Both the position numbers and the translations under genes were made by a program. A stretch of 64,000 bases of DNA from Winogradskyella psychrotolerans (GTDB lineage: Bacteria; Bacteroidota; Bacteroidia; Flavobacteriales; Flavobacteriaceae), in the NCBI RefSeq assembly GCF_018860545.1, contig NZ_JAHKPN010000026.1, positions 62,001 to 126,000 of the forward strand. Direction: 5' to 3'. Below are positions 25,088 to 34,671 of the stretch, piece after piece. Numbering within the stretch: the stretch's first letter is position 1; each line of letters opens with the position of its first letter. Below the pieces are notes generated by a model. The model worked only from the letters and a program-made list of their open reading frames with translations, was not told where the DNA came from and did no database searches.

Positions 25088-26386
25088 ATGCACAAATTAT
25101 TCCTCTTATTATTCCTAGCCCTTTGTTCACTCGCAAGTGTATGCGCCCAACAAAATGAGGTCTACATTAAAGCAGGTCATTTATACGACAGTGAACAAAA
25201 TATAATAATAAAGAATAAAGTCATTCAAGTTAAAGGTAATACGATTGTATCTATTGGTGATTTTAATTCCATCCCAAAGCATGCTGAAATTTTAGATTTA
25301 ACGGAGTATACAGTGCTTCCAGGACTTATTGATGCACATACACATGTTCTTTTTTCTCAAGATGCCACTGAAGATTTTTCAGAACATAGCATTCACTCAC
25401 TCACCATGGAGAGTGATGCCATAAGGGCACTTAGAGGTTCAAAACGTGCGAAATCTTATTTAGACGTTGGAATCACAACAGTAAAAGAACTTGGTAATTC
25501 AGGATTGTTTTTAGATGTTGCGTTACGCGATGCTATAACTGAAGGTACTATTGAAGGACCACGTATTTTTGCATCAGGACCCATACTGGCAGCAACAGGA
25601 GGTCAAATTTATGGAGTGTCTCCAAAACATCAAGATCTCATCGATTTAGAATACCGGATTATAAGTGGTGTAGAAGATGCTAAAATTGCGGTTAGAGAAC
25701 ACGTGAATCAAAAGGTGGATCTTATTAAGATTTGTGCAGACAACATTCCGAACAATACACATTTATCCATTGCAGAAATGAAAGCGATTGTAGAAACTGC
25801 CAATGGGTATGATCTTACAGTAGTTGCACATTCTATCACCAATCAATCGGCATGGAATGCCATACAGGCTGGTGTCCATGGGATTGAACATGGTTTTAAT
25901 TTAGCAGATTCTACATTAACTTTAATGGCTAATAAAAAGGTGTTTTTGGTCCCTACCGAAAATAGTAAAACCTATATGGAAACGTATAGCAACCTTGCAG
26001 GTTATGACGATGATGATTTAGGTTGGATAGCTAATTATTTAGCTAGAATGAAAAATAGGCTTGATAGGGCTATTGAAAAGGGAGTGACTATTGTGGCTGG
26101 TTCAGATAACTACACAGATATTGGTGGTACGCGTGGTGAATCTTCAAGAGATATGTTTCGGGCTTATTTTGAAGCAGGAATGAAACCTTTAGATATTCTA
26201 CAATCCGCAACCTATACTTCTGCACTGAATTTAAATAAGCAAAATGAATTAGGTGTTCTTAAGCCTGGTGCAAAAGCAGATATTATTGCGGTTAAAGGAA
26301 ATATAACTACCGATTTTATAACGACCATAAAAGACGTCGTATTTGTAATGAAAGATGGAGTTGTTTATGTAAGTAACCCTAAATAA
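25088..26386 (+). CDS. Secreted amidohydrolase family protein (imidazolonepropionase-like)
   Basis: A 432-residue protein with a signal peptide (about 1-20, ASVCAQQ) and an amidohydrolase TIM-barrel. Metal ligands visible in order: HTH at 84-86 (IDAHTHVLFS), Lys214 (VDLIKICAD, the usual carboxylated lysine), His248 (VVAHSI), His268 (GIEHGF), Asp340 (VAGSDN). The small beta domain is split between the ends. Related secreted enzymes cleave Xaa-Pro or acyl-amino-acid substrates (prolidase-like); the substrate here is not known. The signal peptide indicates a periplasmic or exported enzyme. It is the middle gene of a probable three-gene operon with two small envelope proteins. Confidence 0.9.
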   Translation: MHKLFLLLFLALCSLASVCAQQNEVYIKAGHLYDSEQNIIIKNKVIQVKGNTIVSIGDFNSIPKHAEILDLTEYTVLPGLIDAHTHVLFSQDATEDFSEHSIHSLTMESDAIRALRGSKRAKSYLDVGITTVKELGNSGLFLDVALRDAITEGTIEGPRIFASGPILAATGGQIYGVSPKHQDLIDLEYRIISGVEDAKIAVREHVNQKVDLIKICADNIPNNTHLSIAEMKAIVETANGYDLTVVAHSITNQSAWNAIQAGVHGIEHGFNLADSTLTLMANKKVFLVPTENSKTYMETYSNLAGYDDDDLGWIANYLARMKNRLDRAIEKGVTIVAGSDNYTDIGGTRGESSRDMFRAYFEAGMKPLDILQSATYTSALNLNKQNELGVLKPGAKADIIAVKGNITTDFITTIKDVVFVMKDGVVYVSNPK

Positions 26387-26420
26387 ACGCTTTTTAATTA
26401 AGAGTATTTGTATAAGCTGA

Positions 26421-26729
26421 ATGAGATACCTTAGAAATTATTTTAAATCAATTTTATTTTTTTGCATTGCATTTTTTGTAATTGGGTGTAAAAATTATTA
26501 CAACGAAACTATAAATTGGATTGATAATATCGAGCCTCATACCAATATAGAAATTGTAAAAGAGAGTCAACCAGAATTTGTTCGAATAGATTGGGGAGAT
26601 CCTGAAAAAAAAGAAAATGAGAATTGGTATTATATTCAAGAAATAGATGGTAGTTACGATGTTTTAAGTATGTCACATATGCTGGTATTTATAGATAATG
26701 AGTTTGACAGTAGAGAGTCTCATAAATAG
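26421..26729 (+). CDS. Small lipoprotein of unknown function
   Basis: The 102-residue protein carries a lipoprotein signal, ILFFCIAFFVIGC, with the lipid-modified Cys at 23. The mature part is 80 residues, rich in acidic and aromatic residues (NWIDNIEPHTNIEI, ENENWYYIQEIDG). I do not recognise it. It begins 34 nt after the amidohydrolase stop and is followed by a terminator, so it closes that operon. Confidence 0.65.
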   Translation: MRYLRNYFKSILFFCIAFFVIGCKNYYNETINWIDNIEPHTNIEIVKESQPEFVRIDWGDPEKKENENWYYIQEIDGSYDVLSMSHMLVFIDNEFDSRESHK

Positions 26730-26776
26730 ATGATTTGATAAATAACGATAATTATTTAATATAGTTAAAACTAAAA

Positions 26777-26807
26777 AAAGCCCAAACAATAACTCGTCTG
26801 GGCTTTT
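26777..26807. terminator. Hairpin terminator after amidohydrolase operon
   Basis: Stem AAAGCCCA (26777-26784) and TGGGCTTTT (26799-26807) with a 14-nt loop. On the minus strand it is followed by seven T; on the plus strand by a shorter T run. Confidence 0.75.
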
Positions 26808-26940
26808 CAGCTATTAACCAACTTAACTAACACTATTATAAAAATTAATTTATAAATACGTTACTTAAAACTTATACTACATTAGACGTAGAAAGTCCAA
26901 TTTTATTTCATGACTATTCTCTTTTAACGTGTATTTAACA

Positions 26941-26970
26941 GAAAACCCGAAACGCAAGTTTCGGGTTTTC
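26941..26970. terminator. Hairpin terminator after TonB receptor gene
   Basis: A perfect 13-bp stem, GAAAACCCGAAAC (26941-26953) and GTTTCGGGTTTTC (26958-26970), with loop GCAA. It is 63 nt beyond the stop codon of the TonB-dependent receptor on the minus strand. Confidence 0.85.
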
Positions 26971-27032
26971 TTTATTTAATAGTTAAGTACTAACACTAAC
27001 CATCAAGACTTTTCTCAACTATTAAATGTTTT

Positions 27033-29477
27033 TTAGAACATGCCACCACCTTCTTTTACATCATTATCGCGCTGCTTTCTAGATTTAGCTCTGTATTTTC
27101 CACCACCAAAACGGTACGATAAACGTGCTGAGACTTGTTGACTTTCCCAGTTAAAACGTCCGTATTGTTCATAAGGTCTTTCGCTTTCAAATTCAGCATA
27201 CATTGTATTAAAAATATCATTATAACTTAGACTGAAACTCGCTCTGTTTTCCATGAAACTATAACGCATGCCTAAATTTACCATGAGCATTTCGCTCATT
27301 TCAAATTGAATGTTTTTGCTTTTTCCACGGTACATTCCAAAAGCAGAAAAACTTAAACTCTTACTCACTTTAAAATTGTTAAATGCTCTTGCACTCCATG
27401 TAACATTATCTACTTCTACGGTGTTTAAAACAATATCTAGGTTGTTATCAAAAGATTCGGCCACACTTTTTTGAGTCTGAGAGAATAAATCGAAACTCGC
27501 ATTCACGCTCCACCATTTCGTAGGACGATAATTTGAAGAAACCTCTAAACCATAAGAGGTGCTGTTGTCAAAATTCATGTTCGTCATTATTAAACGATTG
27601 ATATCTGTACGGTCAATAAGTATGGCTTGTTGAATTTCATCTTCAATAATTCTATAAAACACACCAGCGGTTATACTTCCTTTTTCAAATTGTCTGGTGT
27701 AATTGGTTTCAATTGAATTTGTGAATTGCGGTCGTAGTTCTTGATTTCCAAATTGAGAAATTAATGGTGTACTCCATTCGGGTAATGGATTAACTTGTCC
27801 TATTCCAGGGCGATCAATTCTTCGGCTATAACTTAATTGATATGAGTTTTTTTCCGATGGAGTATATGTTACAAAGGCGGAAGGATACAATTCAAAGTAA
27901 TCGTTTTCAAATGGTATATTTAATTCTTCATTAGATGCTAAATCTTTTTTAAAAGCGTCAGAACTTACATTTACCGTTTCAGCTCTTACACCAACTTGGT
28001 AACTCCATTTTTCTATGTTCTTTCCATAGGTAGCATAAGCAGAATAAATATCTCTTTGGTAATCAAAAAGTGTTGTTGTTGGAATGTAATCACCAAACGC
28101 ATTAGTTTCACGGTTATTAGATTCATAGAAAATACTCGTGTCGAATAAACGGGCTTCCAAACCTAATTCTAATTTTGTTGATTCTGATATTGGGTTAACA
28201 TAATCTAAGTTTATCGTAGTATTATCTCTATCGGTGTCCGTATCTTCTATGAAGTTAGGACGTTGAGAATTGTAAAATATATTGTTAGTGTCGCCTATAC
28301 CTTCATAGGTGTTATAATCAACTTCAAGCTCTATATTATGACCTTCTTCATTAAAATCGTGCTTGTAATTAAAGTTGTATTGTTGTGAGTCATTAGTGGA
28401 TTCACCATCCATATACTGAGACTCATTAAGACTTGGGTCAGCTAGGTATAAAATTTCAGAATTTACTATAGGCTTTCCATTGAATGTATTCTGATTCGTA
28501 AAGATAGAAATGGTATTTTTATCATTAAGATAGTAATCGACACCAACCTTAAACAAGTGAGATTTGTTATTATTTAAGATGTCGAAATTTTGCTGAATGT
28601 CTTGTTCAACTCTAGTAAAGCCTCCATTGTTAGCGTTTTTAACGATGCTATTACTGTAAGATCCGTAAAAATTGAATTTACCATTTCGGTAATTGGCATC
28701 AATAGAGCTATTAAATTTGGCCTCTATATCATGGGCTAAGCCGACATTTAAATTACCATTAAAACCAATTTGAGTGTTTTTATGTAGTACAATATTGATG
28801 ATGCCACTCATACCTTCAGGATTATATTTTGCCGAGGGATTTGTAATCAACTCAATACTTTTAATAGAGGTTGAAGGAATTTGTTTCAATAACTGTTCTG
28901 CCGGAATATTAGATAATTTTCCATCTACCATAACGCGAACGTTTTGGTTACCACGTAAGCTAATAGCTCCAGATTGTTGATCTATGCTTACCGATGGTAA
29001 GTTGTTCATAAGCTCGCTTGCCGTTGCTCCAGCCGTTTGTAAATCTTTACCTATGGTAATGACTTTTCGGTCTACACGTTGCTGAATGGTAGAGACGTCT
29101 GCTACAACGGTAACTTCATCTAAACCTGTTGATTCTTCCTCGAGTTTGATGTCACCGAGGTTGGGTTTGTAGTTGCCCTTTCCTATTGTAATATTTTTGT
29201 CAATGGTTTTAAAACCTACAAATTGAATGGAAACAATAACTTTTCCTTCAGGGATATTTTCAATTTCAAAGGTGCCATCATCATTTGTAATACCTCCTGT
29301 AATTATTTTATTCGCCATATCTTTTATGACGATATTTACATAGGGTAACGGTTCATTTAATTCTGCATCAATAACGCGTCCGGAAACAGAACCGTTTTTA
29401 ATATCAGAATTGGCGTTGGGTTGTGCACTTACAATAGTTGATGAGACCATTATAAGCATTAGTAAAAATTGTTTCAT
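27033..29477 (-). CDS. TonB-dependent outer-membrane receptor (outer membrane beta-barrel family)
   Basis: The 814-residue protein has a signal peptide (about 1-19, STIVSAQ), a CarboxypepD_reg-like beta-sandwich at about 30-110 (GSVSGRVIDAELNEPLPYVNIVIKD begins it), a plug domain at about 130-235 (ASELMNNLPSVSIDQQSG, RGNQNVRVMVDG, STSIKSIELITNPSAKYNPEG) and a beta-barrel filling the rest. The plug with its GMSGIINIVLHK end is of the type seen in the OMP_b-brl_3 family. The C-terminus GGGKYRAKSRKQRDNDVKEG extends past the last strand. The substrate cannot be predicted; no SusD partner is adjacent. Monocistronic, with a 105-bp divergent region to the CoA-binding gene. Confidence 0.92.
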   Translation of the reverse strand: MKQFLLMLIMVSSTIVSAQPNANSDIKNGSVSGRVIDAELNEPLPYVNIVIKDMANKIITGGITNDDGTFEIENIPEGKVIVSIQFVGFKTIDKNITIGKGNYKPNLGDIKLEEESTGLDEVTVVADVSTIQQRVDRKVITIGKDLQTAGATASELMNNLPSVSIDQQSGAISLRGNQNVRVMVDGKLSNIPAEQLLKQIPSTSIKSIELITNPSAKYNPEGMSGIINIVLHKNTQIGFNGNLNVGLAHDIEAKFNSSIDANYRNGKFNFYGSYSNSIVKNANNGGFTRVEQDIQQNFDILNNNKSHLFKVGVDYYLNDKNTISIFTNQNTFNGKPIVNSEILYLADPSLNESQYMDGESTNDSQQYNFNYKHDFNEEGHNIELEVDYNTYEGIGDTNNIFYNSQRPNFIEDTDTDRDNTTINLDYVNPISESTKLELGLEARLFDTSIFYESNNRETNAFGDYIPTTTLFDYQRDIYSAYATYGKNIEKWSYQVGVRAETVNVSSDAFKKDLASNEELNIPFENDYFELYPSAFVTYTPSEKNSYQLSYSRRIDRPGIGQVNPLPEWSTPLISQFGNQELRPQFTNSIETNYTRQFEKGSITAGVFYRIIEDEIQQAILIDRTDINRLIMTNMNFDNSTSYGLEVSSNYRPTKWWSVNASFDLFSQTQKSVAESFDNNLDIVLNTVEVDNVTWSARAFNNFKVSKSLSFSAFGMYRGKSKNIQFEMSEMLMVNLGMRYSFMENRASFSLSYNDIFNTMYAEFESERPYEQYGRFNWESQQVSARLSYRFGGGKYRAKSRKQRDNDVKEGGGMF

Positions 29478-29582
29478 TTTTTTGGATTAATTTTTTGATT
29501 GATTGAACACTGATTTTAATAGTAGACGACTATATTTATGTTGTGTTACTCTAAATATTTTACTTAACATTATTTTAACATT

Positions 29583-29945
29583 ATGAACAAAACAACATTA
29601 GTTATTGGAGCATCCTTAAAGCCCGAGCGCTATTCTAATATCGCTATAAAACGATTACGACGTTATAACCATGAGGTTAAAGCTTTTGGTTTGAAATCGG
29701 GTGAGGTTGATGGTGTATCTATTGATACAGAATTAATGCCATATAAAGGGATTGATACCGTAACATTGTATCTTAATCCACAACGTCAAAAACCGTATTA
29801 TGATTATATAGTAGGGTTGCAGCCTAAGCGCGTCATTTTTAACCCAGGAACAGAAAATTCGGAATTTTACAACATTTTAGAGCAGCAAAACATTGATTAT
29901 GAGGTGGCTTGCACGTTAGTGTTATTAGGTACCGGGCAATATTAA
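29583..29945 (+). CDS. CoA-binding domain protein (CoA_binding_2)
   Basis: A 120-residue single-domain Rossmann protein: TLVIGASLKPERYSNIAIKRL at the N-terminus, NPGTENSEFYN and a C-terminal ACTLVLLGTGQY. This is the stand-alone CoA_binding_2 family related to the N-terminal domain of succinyl-CoA synthetase alpha; its function is not established. Its stop codon overlaps the stop codon of the convergent haloperoxidase-like gene by four bases. Confidence 0.88.
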   Translation: MNKTTLVIGASLKPERYSNIAIKRLRRYNHEVKAFGLKSGEVDGVSIDTELMPYKGIDTVTLYLNPQRQKPYYDYIVGLQPKRVIFNPGTENSEFYNILEQQNIDYEVACTLVLLGTGQY

Positions 29946-31279
29946 TGTTTAATAAAAGATATTTTTGAATTGGTGAAATGCCCTATTTTATGACCCTGAT
30001 TTAAACCTGCTTCTATGGCTGATCTATAGTGAATTCCACCATACAGTCGACTAATAGCCGCTTCTTGAGCTGCGGCTTGGAATGACGTAAAATTTCTTTG
30101 AGGCAAACCGTAGGGTATTTCTGTAGTATCTTCGAAATGAAAATTATTACCAAAAATTTCAGTTAAAACTTCTGATGCAGCACCAGAAACGACGGAATGA
30201 CCACTTGTGTATTCTGGAAATGGCGGAGTTTGGAGTATGGGTGCCCACTCTGTGTCGATATATCTATTTATTAAAGTTTCCGGCCTTATAAGATTGCTTC
30301 GGTATTTTTCATCCCAACAGCTAATAAAACTATCAGCAATTGTTAAAGAGGTTTTAGTATAGGCGAAAACAGTTTTACTAAAATCTGCGTTAGACGTTTT
30401 ACATGCTATTTTACAGATCCCTATCCAATGTGCACCTGGAGTTATCTTCTTCGCTGCGAACATATAATGTCCTTTATTTATGGATACAAACGGATTGCAA
30501 TCCCAGAATTGAGCAATTTCGACTTCTGGAGACGTATCACTACTGTTGCGTATAGCATTGGTTGTATTATAAACTTCCATTAATTCAGAGTGGAATATAC
30601 TGTTCGCTTCTAATGAAAATTTAGGATGGGGTTTCGGTTGAAATTGTGATGCAGAGTCTAAAATAAAAGGTCTTATTTTACTCCAGTGTGGCTCAATTCC
30701 GTTTGTATAAGCTGGTGGTGTTGGTTCCCATCGTGATGAATCTTGGCTGTAAATATTGTAGTTTGACATAACTCTGGTTTCATTATAGTGATCAGAATGC
30801 ATCCATTTTAGAATTTGATTGGATATACCGATGCCATAGTTCTTAGATGTTATAAACTCTTTACGGTTCTTATTCTCATAGAGTGTATATAAGCTATCGC
30901 GATATAACAACATCAAATCCTTTGAGAAAACAAGTTCTTTAGCTACATCGATATACGCTATTAATGAGGCTAAATTTAAATTAACATTTGTAAGATCTGT
31001 CGTTGACTTAAGTCCTTTTAATTCATTTAATTGATTGCTTAAAGAGTTGTATGCTTTGCTGTCTTGATTTAATGTTTCGTAGGCGGCGATATTTGGATAA
31101 ACATATATTCTGCTCGCTACAGGAGGGGAAAAAATATCCCTAATCATGATTTTAGTTAATTGATCTACGGCATTATGAAAATCACTAGATTTAATTTCAA
31201 TAGGCTGTTGAGGTTGCTCGCAAGAAATAAAAATTAGAATTGTTAGTAAGAAAAGATAATGTGGGAATTTAAAGTTCAT
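29942..31279 (-). CDS. Vanadium-dependent haloperoxidase-like / PAP2-superfamily lipoprotein
   Basis: A 445-residue protein with lipobox LTILIFISC (Cys20). The vanadate-binding pattern KxxxxxxRP - SGH - SRxxxxxH is present: Lys325 and Arg332 in KYRSNLIRP, Ser359-Gly360-His361 in YTSGHS, Arg411 and His417 in SRLYGGIHY. The Asp that normally follows the last His by four residues is Ala421 (HYRSA), and a Pro before SGH is a Thr. The same fold serves as acid phosphatase, so activity is open: halogenation, phosphatase or neither. The gene begins two bases after the FG-GAP gene ends, so the two are co-translated. The product should be an exported lipoprotein. Confidence 0.88.
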   Translation of the reverse strand: MNFKFPHYLFLLTILIFISCEQPQQPIEIKSSDFHNAVDQLTKIMIRDIFSPPVASRIYVYPNIAAYETLNQDSKAYNSLSNQLNELKGLKSTTDLTNVNLNLASLIAYIDVAKELVFSKDLMLLYRDSLYTLYENKNRKEFITSKNYGIGISNQILKWMHSDHYNETRVMSNYNIYSQDSSRWEPTPPAYTNGIEPHWSKIRPFILDSASQFQPKPHPKFSLEANSIFHSELMEVYNTTNAIRNSSDTSPEVEIAQFWDCNPFVSINKGHYMFAAKKITPGAHWIGICKIACKTSNADFSKTVFAYTKTSLTIADSFISCWDEKYRSNLIRPETLINRYIDTEWAPILQTPPFPEYTSGHSVVSGAASEVLTEIFGNNFHFEDTTEIPYGLPQRNFTSFQAAAQEAAISRLYGGIHYRSAIEAGLNQGHKIGHFTNSKISFIKH

Positions 31280-31281
31280 GC

Positions 31282-34200
31282 CTAATTTTGATAAGAATAA
31301 GTTTGTAATGTGTCGTTGTTAGATAGAATTAGAAGTAAGTTTTTATCTTTCATCTTAATACACTGGGTTTGTTTTATTTGTTCATTAAATGGTGCTATTC
31401 CATAATTAATGACTGAATTGAAGTTCGTTTCTCCTGAAGCTATTAGCCCTTTAAATGCACTGTAAGCTCCGTGGTAGGTGTTGACTCTGAATGAATTTCC
31501 TCCAACTAGAAGTTGATCCACTTTATTGATGTTAAAACTGTTGAAGGACGTAATTGGTGCTAATTGAAAAGCGTCAGGGAAATTGACAAATACATTAAAT
31601 TGACCGTCATCATTTCTTAGATAGCCAGAAGCCAACAGGTCTACTTTAAGTTGAAGTGAAGCATTGATAGATTTGGTGTCAATTATTTGGTCTAAAGGTT
31701 TTCCAGCATAACTTTTATGATCAATAAAAAGTTTATTGATTGCATTCATTTGCGAAGCCATTTCATCTTTAGAATTTAAAGGATAATATTGCTCTTTTCT
31801 GTTATAGGCTAGTAAGCTTTCGGGTTTGCCATTGCCATCAAAGTCGAAGTGGTACAAATGAAGAGGACCATCGAAGTTAAGGCTGAATTTAGTGTTTAAA
31901 CCCCAATTTCCTAATAATATATCTTCGTCACCATCATTATCAAAATCAAAAGTTGAAACCGTTTGCCATAAGCCATGAAGCTCATCAGGTAAGCTTAAAG
32001 GCTTTAATTGGCCGTTCTTATTAATGTAAACTTTTGGTGCATCCCATTCCGTAGCAATAAGCAAGTCGTCAGTATTGTCATTGTTAATGTCTTTCCAAAT
32101 AGCTTGATTTACTTTTGTATTTAGTTTGAAATTAAGGTCTATACTGAAATTGCCAGAACCATCATTTTTTAAAAGATGAGAAGGCACGGGAGGACCAAAA
32201 TCTTCTGAATGCGCTAAATTACCAACAAACAAATCCATGTCCCCATCATTGTCATAGTCATTTGCCGCTACTGAAGTAGAGATAAATGTGTTGCTAGGAA
32301 TTTTATTTTTTGTTCTTTTAAATACACCGTTTTCATTAAGATATAATCTGTTTTCTTGTAGTGCTATAATTTTGTGTTCGTTAACACCAGAGGCGATGTA
32401 TAAATCTAAATCTCCATCGTTATCAGCATCAAAAAACACGGCATCGTTATCTTCATAATTAGAATCATTAATAAAAGCTTCCTGGTGTGAAATAGTGAAA
32501 CCTTTTCCTGAATTCATGTATAATTTAGCAGGTTGTCCTGAGCTGTTTCCTATAAATACATCTTCAAATCCATTACCGCTAATATCTGCGACGGCTAGGG
32601 CTGGACCTAGATTAGATACCTTATAAGGAATTAATTTTTCTTCCACAAAATCATTGTAACTATCTTCTTTATGTGTAAAATCGATTAGGTTTTCTTTGGT
32701 GAATAAAGGTGGCTTATTTTCTTGAGTAGAATACTTGTAAATATTTAAGCTGTCTTGATAGGTTATAGATACCGTTTGATTTATAGTGGGATTGGTAATG
32801 GTTGAATAAGTGTTATTAGGCCATATGGTAACGATAGAGTCTATTTGAGTAGCGTTGGCAAGTCCAAAATGCAGTCGACTTTCTACGGAGGACAAAAAAC
32901 CTCTAGATTTGAAAACCTGTTTTAGTTGTTTTTGTCTATTGCTGTAGACTATAGCTTTTGTGCCTATTCCTTCTATATTATTCCCTTTATAATGAAATTT
33001 AAGAGTTATATGATTATGAGAACCGTTAGTTTTATTTTCGTAGATATTGGCGGTGTGTCCGAAATTATTAGTGACAAGATCTAAATCTCCATCGCGATCT
33101 AAATCGACATAGATAGCTCCATTTGAAAGATTGGGTTCGGCTTCAATCCACTGACCTGTCCGATTCTTAAATCTTTTAGCATCACCTTCAAATACTTCGT
33201 TAGGAATTTCACCACTTTTCATTTCAGAGATAGAATTGTAGAGCCATTGAATGCCTTCTTTTTCTGATCTCCCTTTAAATGCGCTTGCAACATATTTTTT
33301 AAAATCTAAGTCATTTGGTCTTTTCTGTATGCCATTAGATATAAATAAATCTTGATACCCATCATTATTTAAATCCGCAAATAACGGAGACCAGCTCCAA
33401 TCAGTGTTGGCTACTGTATTTAGAAACGCAGTTTCTGTAAAATAACTGCCGCTAGTATTCATTTGAAGCATATTTCTTGAAAATTGATCTTTATAGCCTA
33501 ATTTTTTTAAACGTAGTTGTACGTTAAACATGGATTCGTCTCCTTCAGTTTCTTTTATAGTTCTTTCATCTTTTGGTAGCATATCAAGTGTTATAATGTC
33601 TTGGTAGCCGTCGTTATTTATGTCTGCAGCATCGCTACCCATTGAAAACCTGCTGATTGCAGAGAAATTGTCTTTTAGTTTTTCTGTGAAAGTTCCGTCT
33701 TGGTTGTTTATGTAGTAGTAGTCATCTTCATGAAAATCGTTACACACATAGATATCATCCCATCCGTCATTATTATAATCAGCTATAGCAGCACTGAGTC
33801 CGTAGCCATTAATTCCGCCATAGATATTGGCGGAGTCACTCACGTCAACAAATTTGCCGTTACGGTTATTAAGTAGTACATCTCCTACATATGGAGCTTT
33901 CTTATGTCTTAATGACGCTTCACAATGATTAAGTGTGGTATGAACGGCATGGTTTACAAGATATACATCAAGATCATTGTCTTTATCGTAATCGAAAAAG
34001 TATGCCTGTGTAGAATACCCTTTAAAATCTAGCCCATATGCTTCTGATTTTTCTGTAAAGGTGTTGTCGCCGTTATTAATAAATAGTTCGTTGTGCCCTG
34101 TGAAATCTAAAAAACCAGATACTGCACAAACGTAGATGTCAAGATAGCCATCGTTATTAATGTCAATCATAGTTACACCGGTGTTCCAACTAGCTTTGCC

Positions 34201-34533
34201 TTCGCAATTCGAAGATTTGGATATGTCTTCGAATTTCAAGTTTCCTTTATTGAGATAGAGTTTATTTTTACCCGTATTTGAAACGAAATATAAATCAGGT
34301 AAACCGTCATTGTTAATGTCTCCTGAGGCGACACCACCACCATTATAGTAATAAATATAATTTATGATGTTGAGGTCGGCATCTTCAATTAAAATGTTAG
34401 AGAAATCTACTTTTGATTCTTTTGGGCTAACAAGGGTGAAGAGGTAATCGTTGAGCTTGGTTGTTGTGTTAGTATCATTAGAACAACTTACGGCCAAAAT
34501 ATAAGCCACAGCAATTACAATAGTTTTATTCAT
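31282..34533 (-). CDS. FG-GAP/VCBS repeat and ASPIC-UnbV domain lipoprotein
   Basis: The 1083-residue protein has a lipobox (AYILAVSC, Cys17). Two blocks of FG-GAP beta-propeller repeats follow, at about 65-490 and 640-890, each repeat carrying a calcium-type DxNxDGxxD loop (DINNDGYLDIYV, DYNNDGWDDIYV, DFDNDGDEDILL). Between them lies an ASPIC/UnbV domain at about 515-585 (GIGTKAIVYSNRQKQLKQV, SRGFLSSVESRLHFGL). This CRTAC1-like layout is common in Bacteroidota and is typically coded next to a vanadium-haloperoxidase-like gene, as here with 2-bp spacing. It probably is a calcium-stabilised surface scaffold; the ligand is unknown. Confidence 0.92.
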   Translation of the reverse strand: MNKTIVIAVAYILAVSCSNDTNTTTKLNDYLFTLVSPKESKVDFSNILIEDADLNIINYIYYYNGGGVASGDINNDGLPDLYFVSNTGKNKLYLNKGNLKFEDISKSSNCEGKASWNTGVTMIDINNDGYLDIYVCAVSGFLDFTGHNELFINNGDNTFTEKSEAYGLDFKGYSTQAYFFDYDKDNDLDVYLVNHAVHTTLNHCEASLRHKKAPYVGDVLLNNRNGKFVDVSDSANIYGGINGYGLSAAIADYNNDGWDDIYVCNDFHEDDYYYINNQDGTFTEKLKDNFSAISRFSMGSDAADINNDGYQDIITLDMLPKDERTIKETEGDESMFNVQLRLKKLGYKDQFSRNMLQMNTSGSYFTETAFLNTVANTDWSWSPLFADLNNDGYQDLFISNGIQKRPNDLDFKKYVASAFKGRSEKEGIQWLYNSISEMKSGEIPNEVFEGDAKRFKNRTGQWIEAEPNLSNGAIYVDLDRDGDLDLVTNNFGHTANIYENKTNGSHNHITLKFHYKGNNIEGIGTKAIVYSNRQKQLKQVFKSRGFLSSVESRLHFGLANATQIDSIVTIWPNNTYSTITNPTINQTVSITYQDSLNIYKYSTQENKPPLFTKENLIDFTHKEDSYNDFVEEKLIPYKVSNLGPALAVADISGNGFEDVFIGNSSGQPAKLYMNSGKGFTISHQEAFINDSNYEDNDAVFFDADNDGDLDLYIASGVNEHKIIALQENRLYLNENGVFKRTKNKIPSNTFISTSVAANDYDNDGDMDLFVGNLAHSEDFGPPVPSHLLKNDGSGNFSIDLNFKLNTKVNQAIWKDINNDNTDDLLIATEWDAPKVYINKNGQLKPLSLPDELHGLWQTVSTFDFDNDGDEDILLGNWGLNTKFSLNFDGPLHLYHFDFDGNGKPESLLAYNRKEQYYPLNSKDEMASQMNAINKLFIDHKSYAGKPLDQIIDTKSINASLQLKVDLLASGYLRNDDGQFNVFVNFPDAFQLAPITSFNSFNINKVDQLLVGGNSFRVNTYHGAYSAFKGLIASGETNFNSVINYGIAPFNEQIKQTQCIKMKDKNLLLILSNNDTLQTYSYQN

Positions 34534-34671
34534 TAATGTTAAGGGTTTGTTAATGTTTCAAAAATATGAATATTAACATATTTTAACAATTTTAATGGAT
34601 ATAAAGTGTTAAATAAGGTGATATCTATTTATTATGTGTTTATTTTTAACATTTATGTAATTTTTTTTGTA

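Larger units (their letters stand above)
26730..27032. other. Intergenic region between convergent genes, two terminators
   Basis: This 303-bp gap lies between the lipoprotein gene (plus, ends 26729) and the TonB receptor gene (minus, ends 27033). It holds two hairpin terminators (26777-26807 and 26941-26970) with about 130 bp of AT-rich sequence between. No open frame or RNA gene was seen. Confidence 0.75.
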
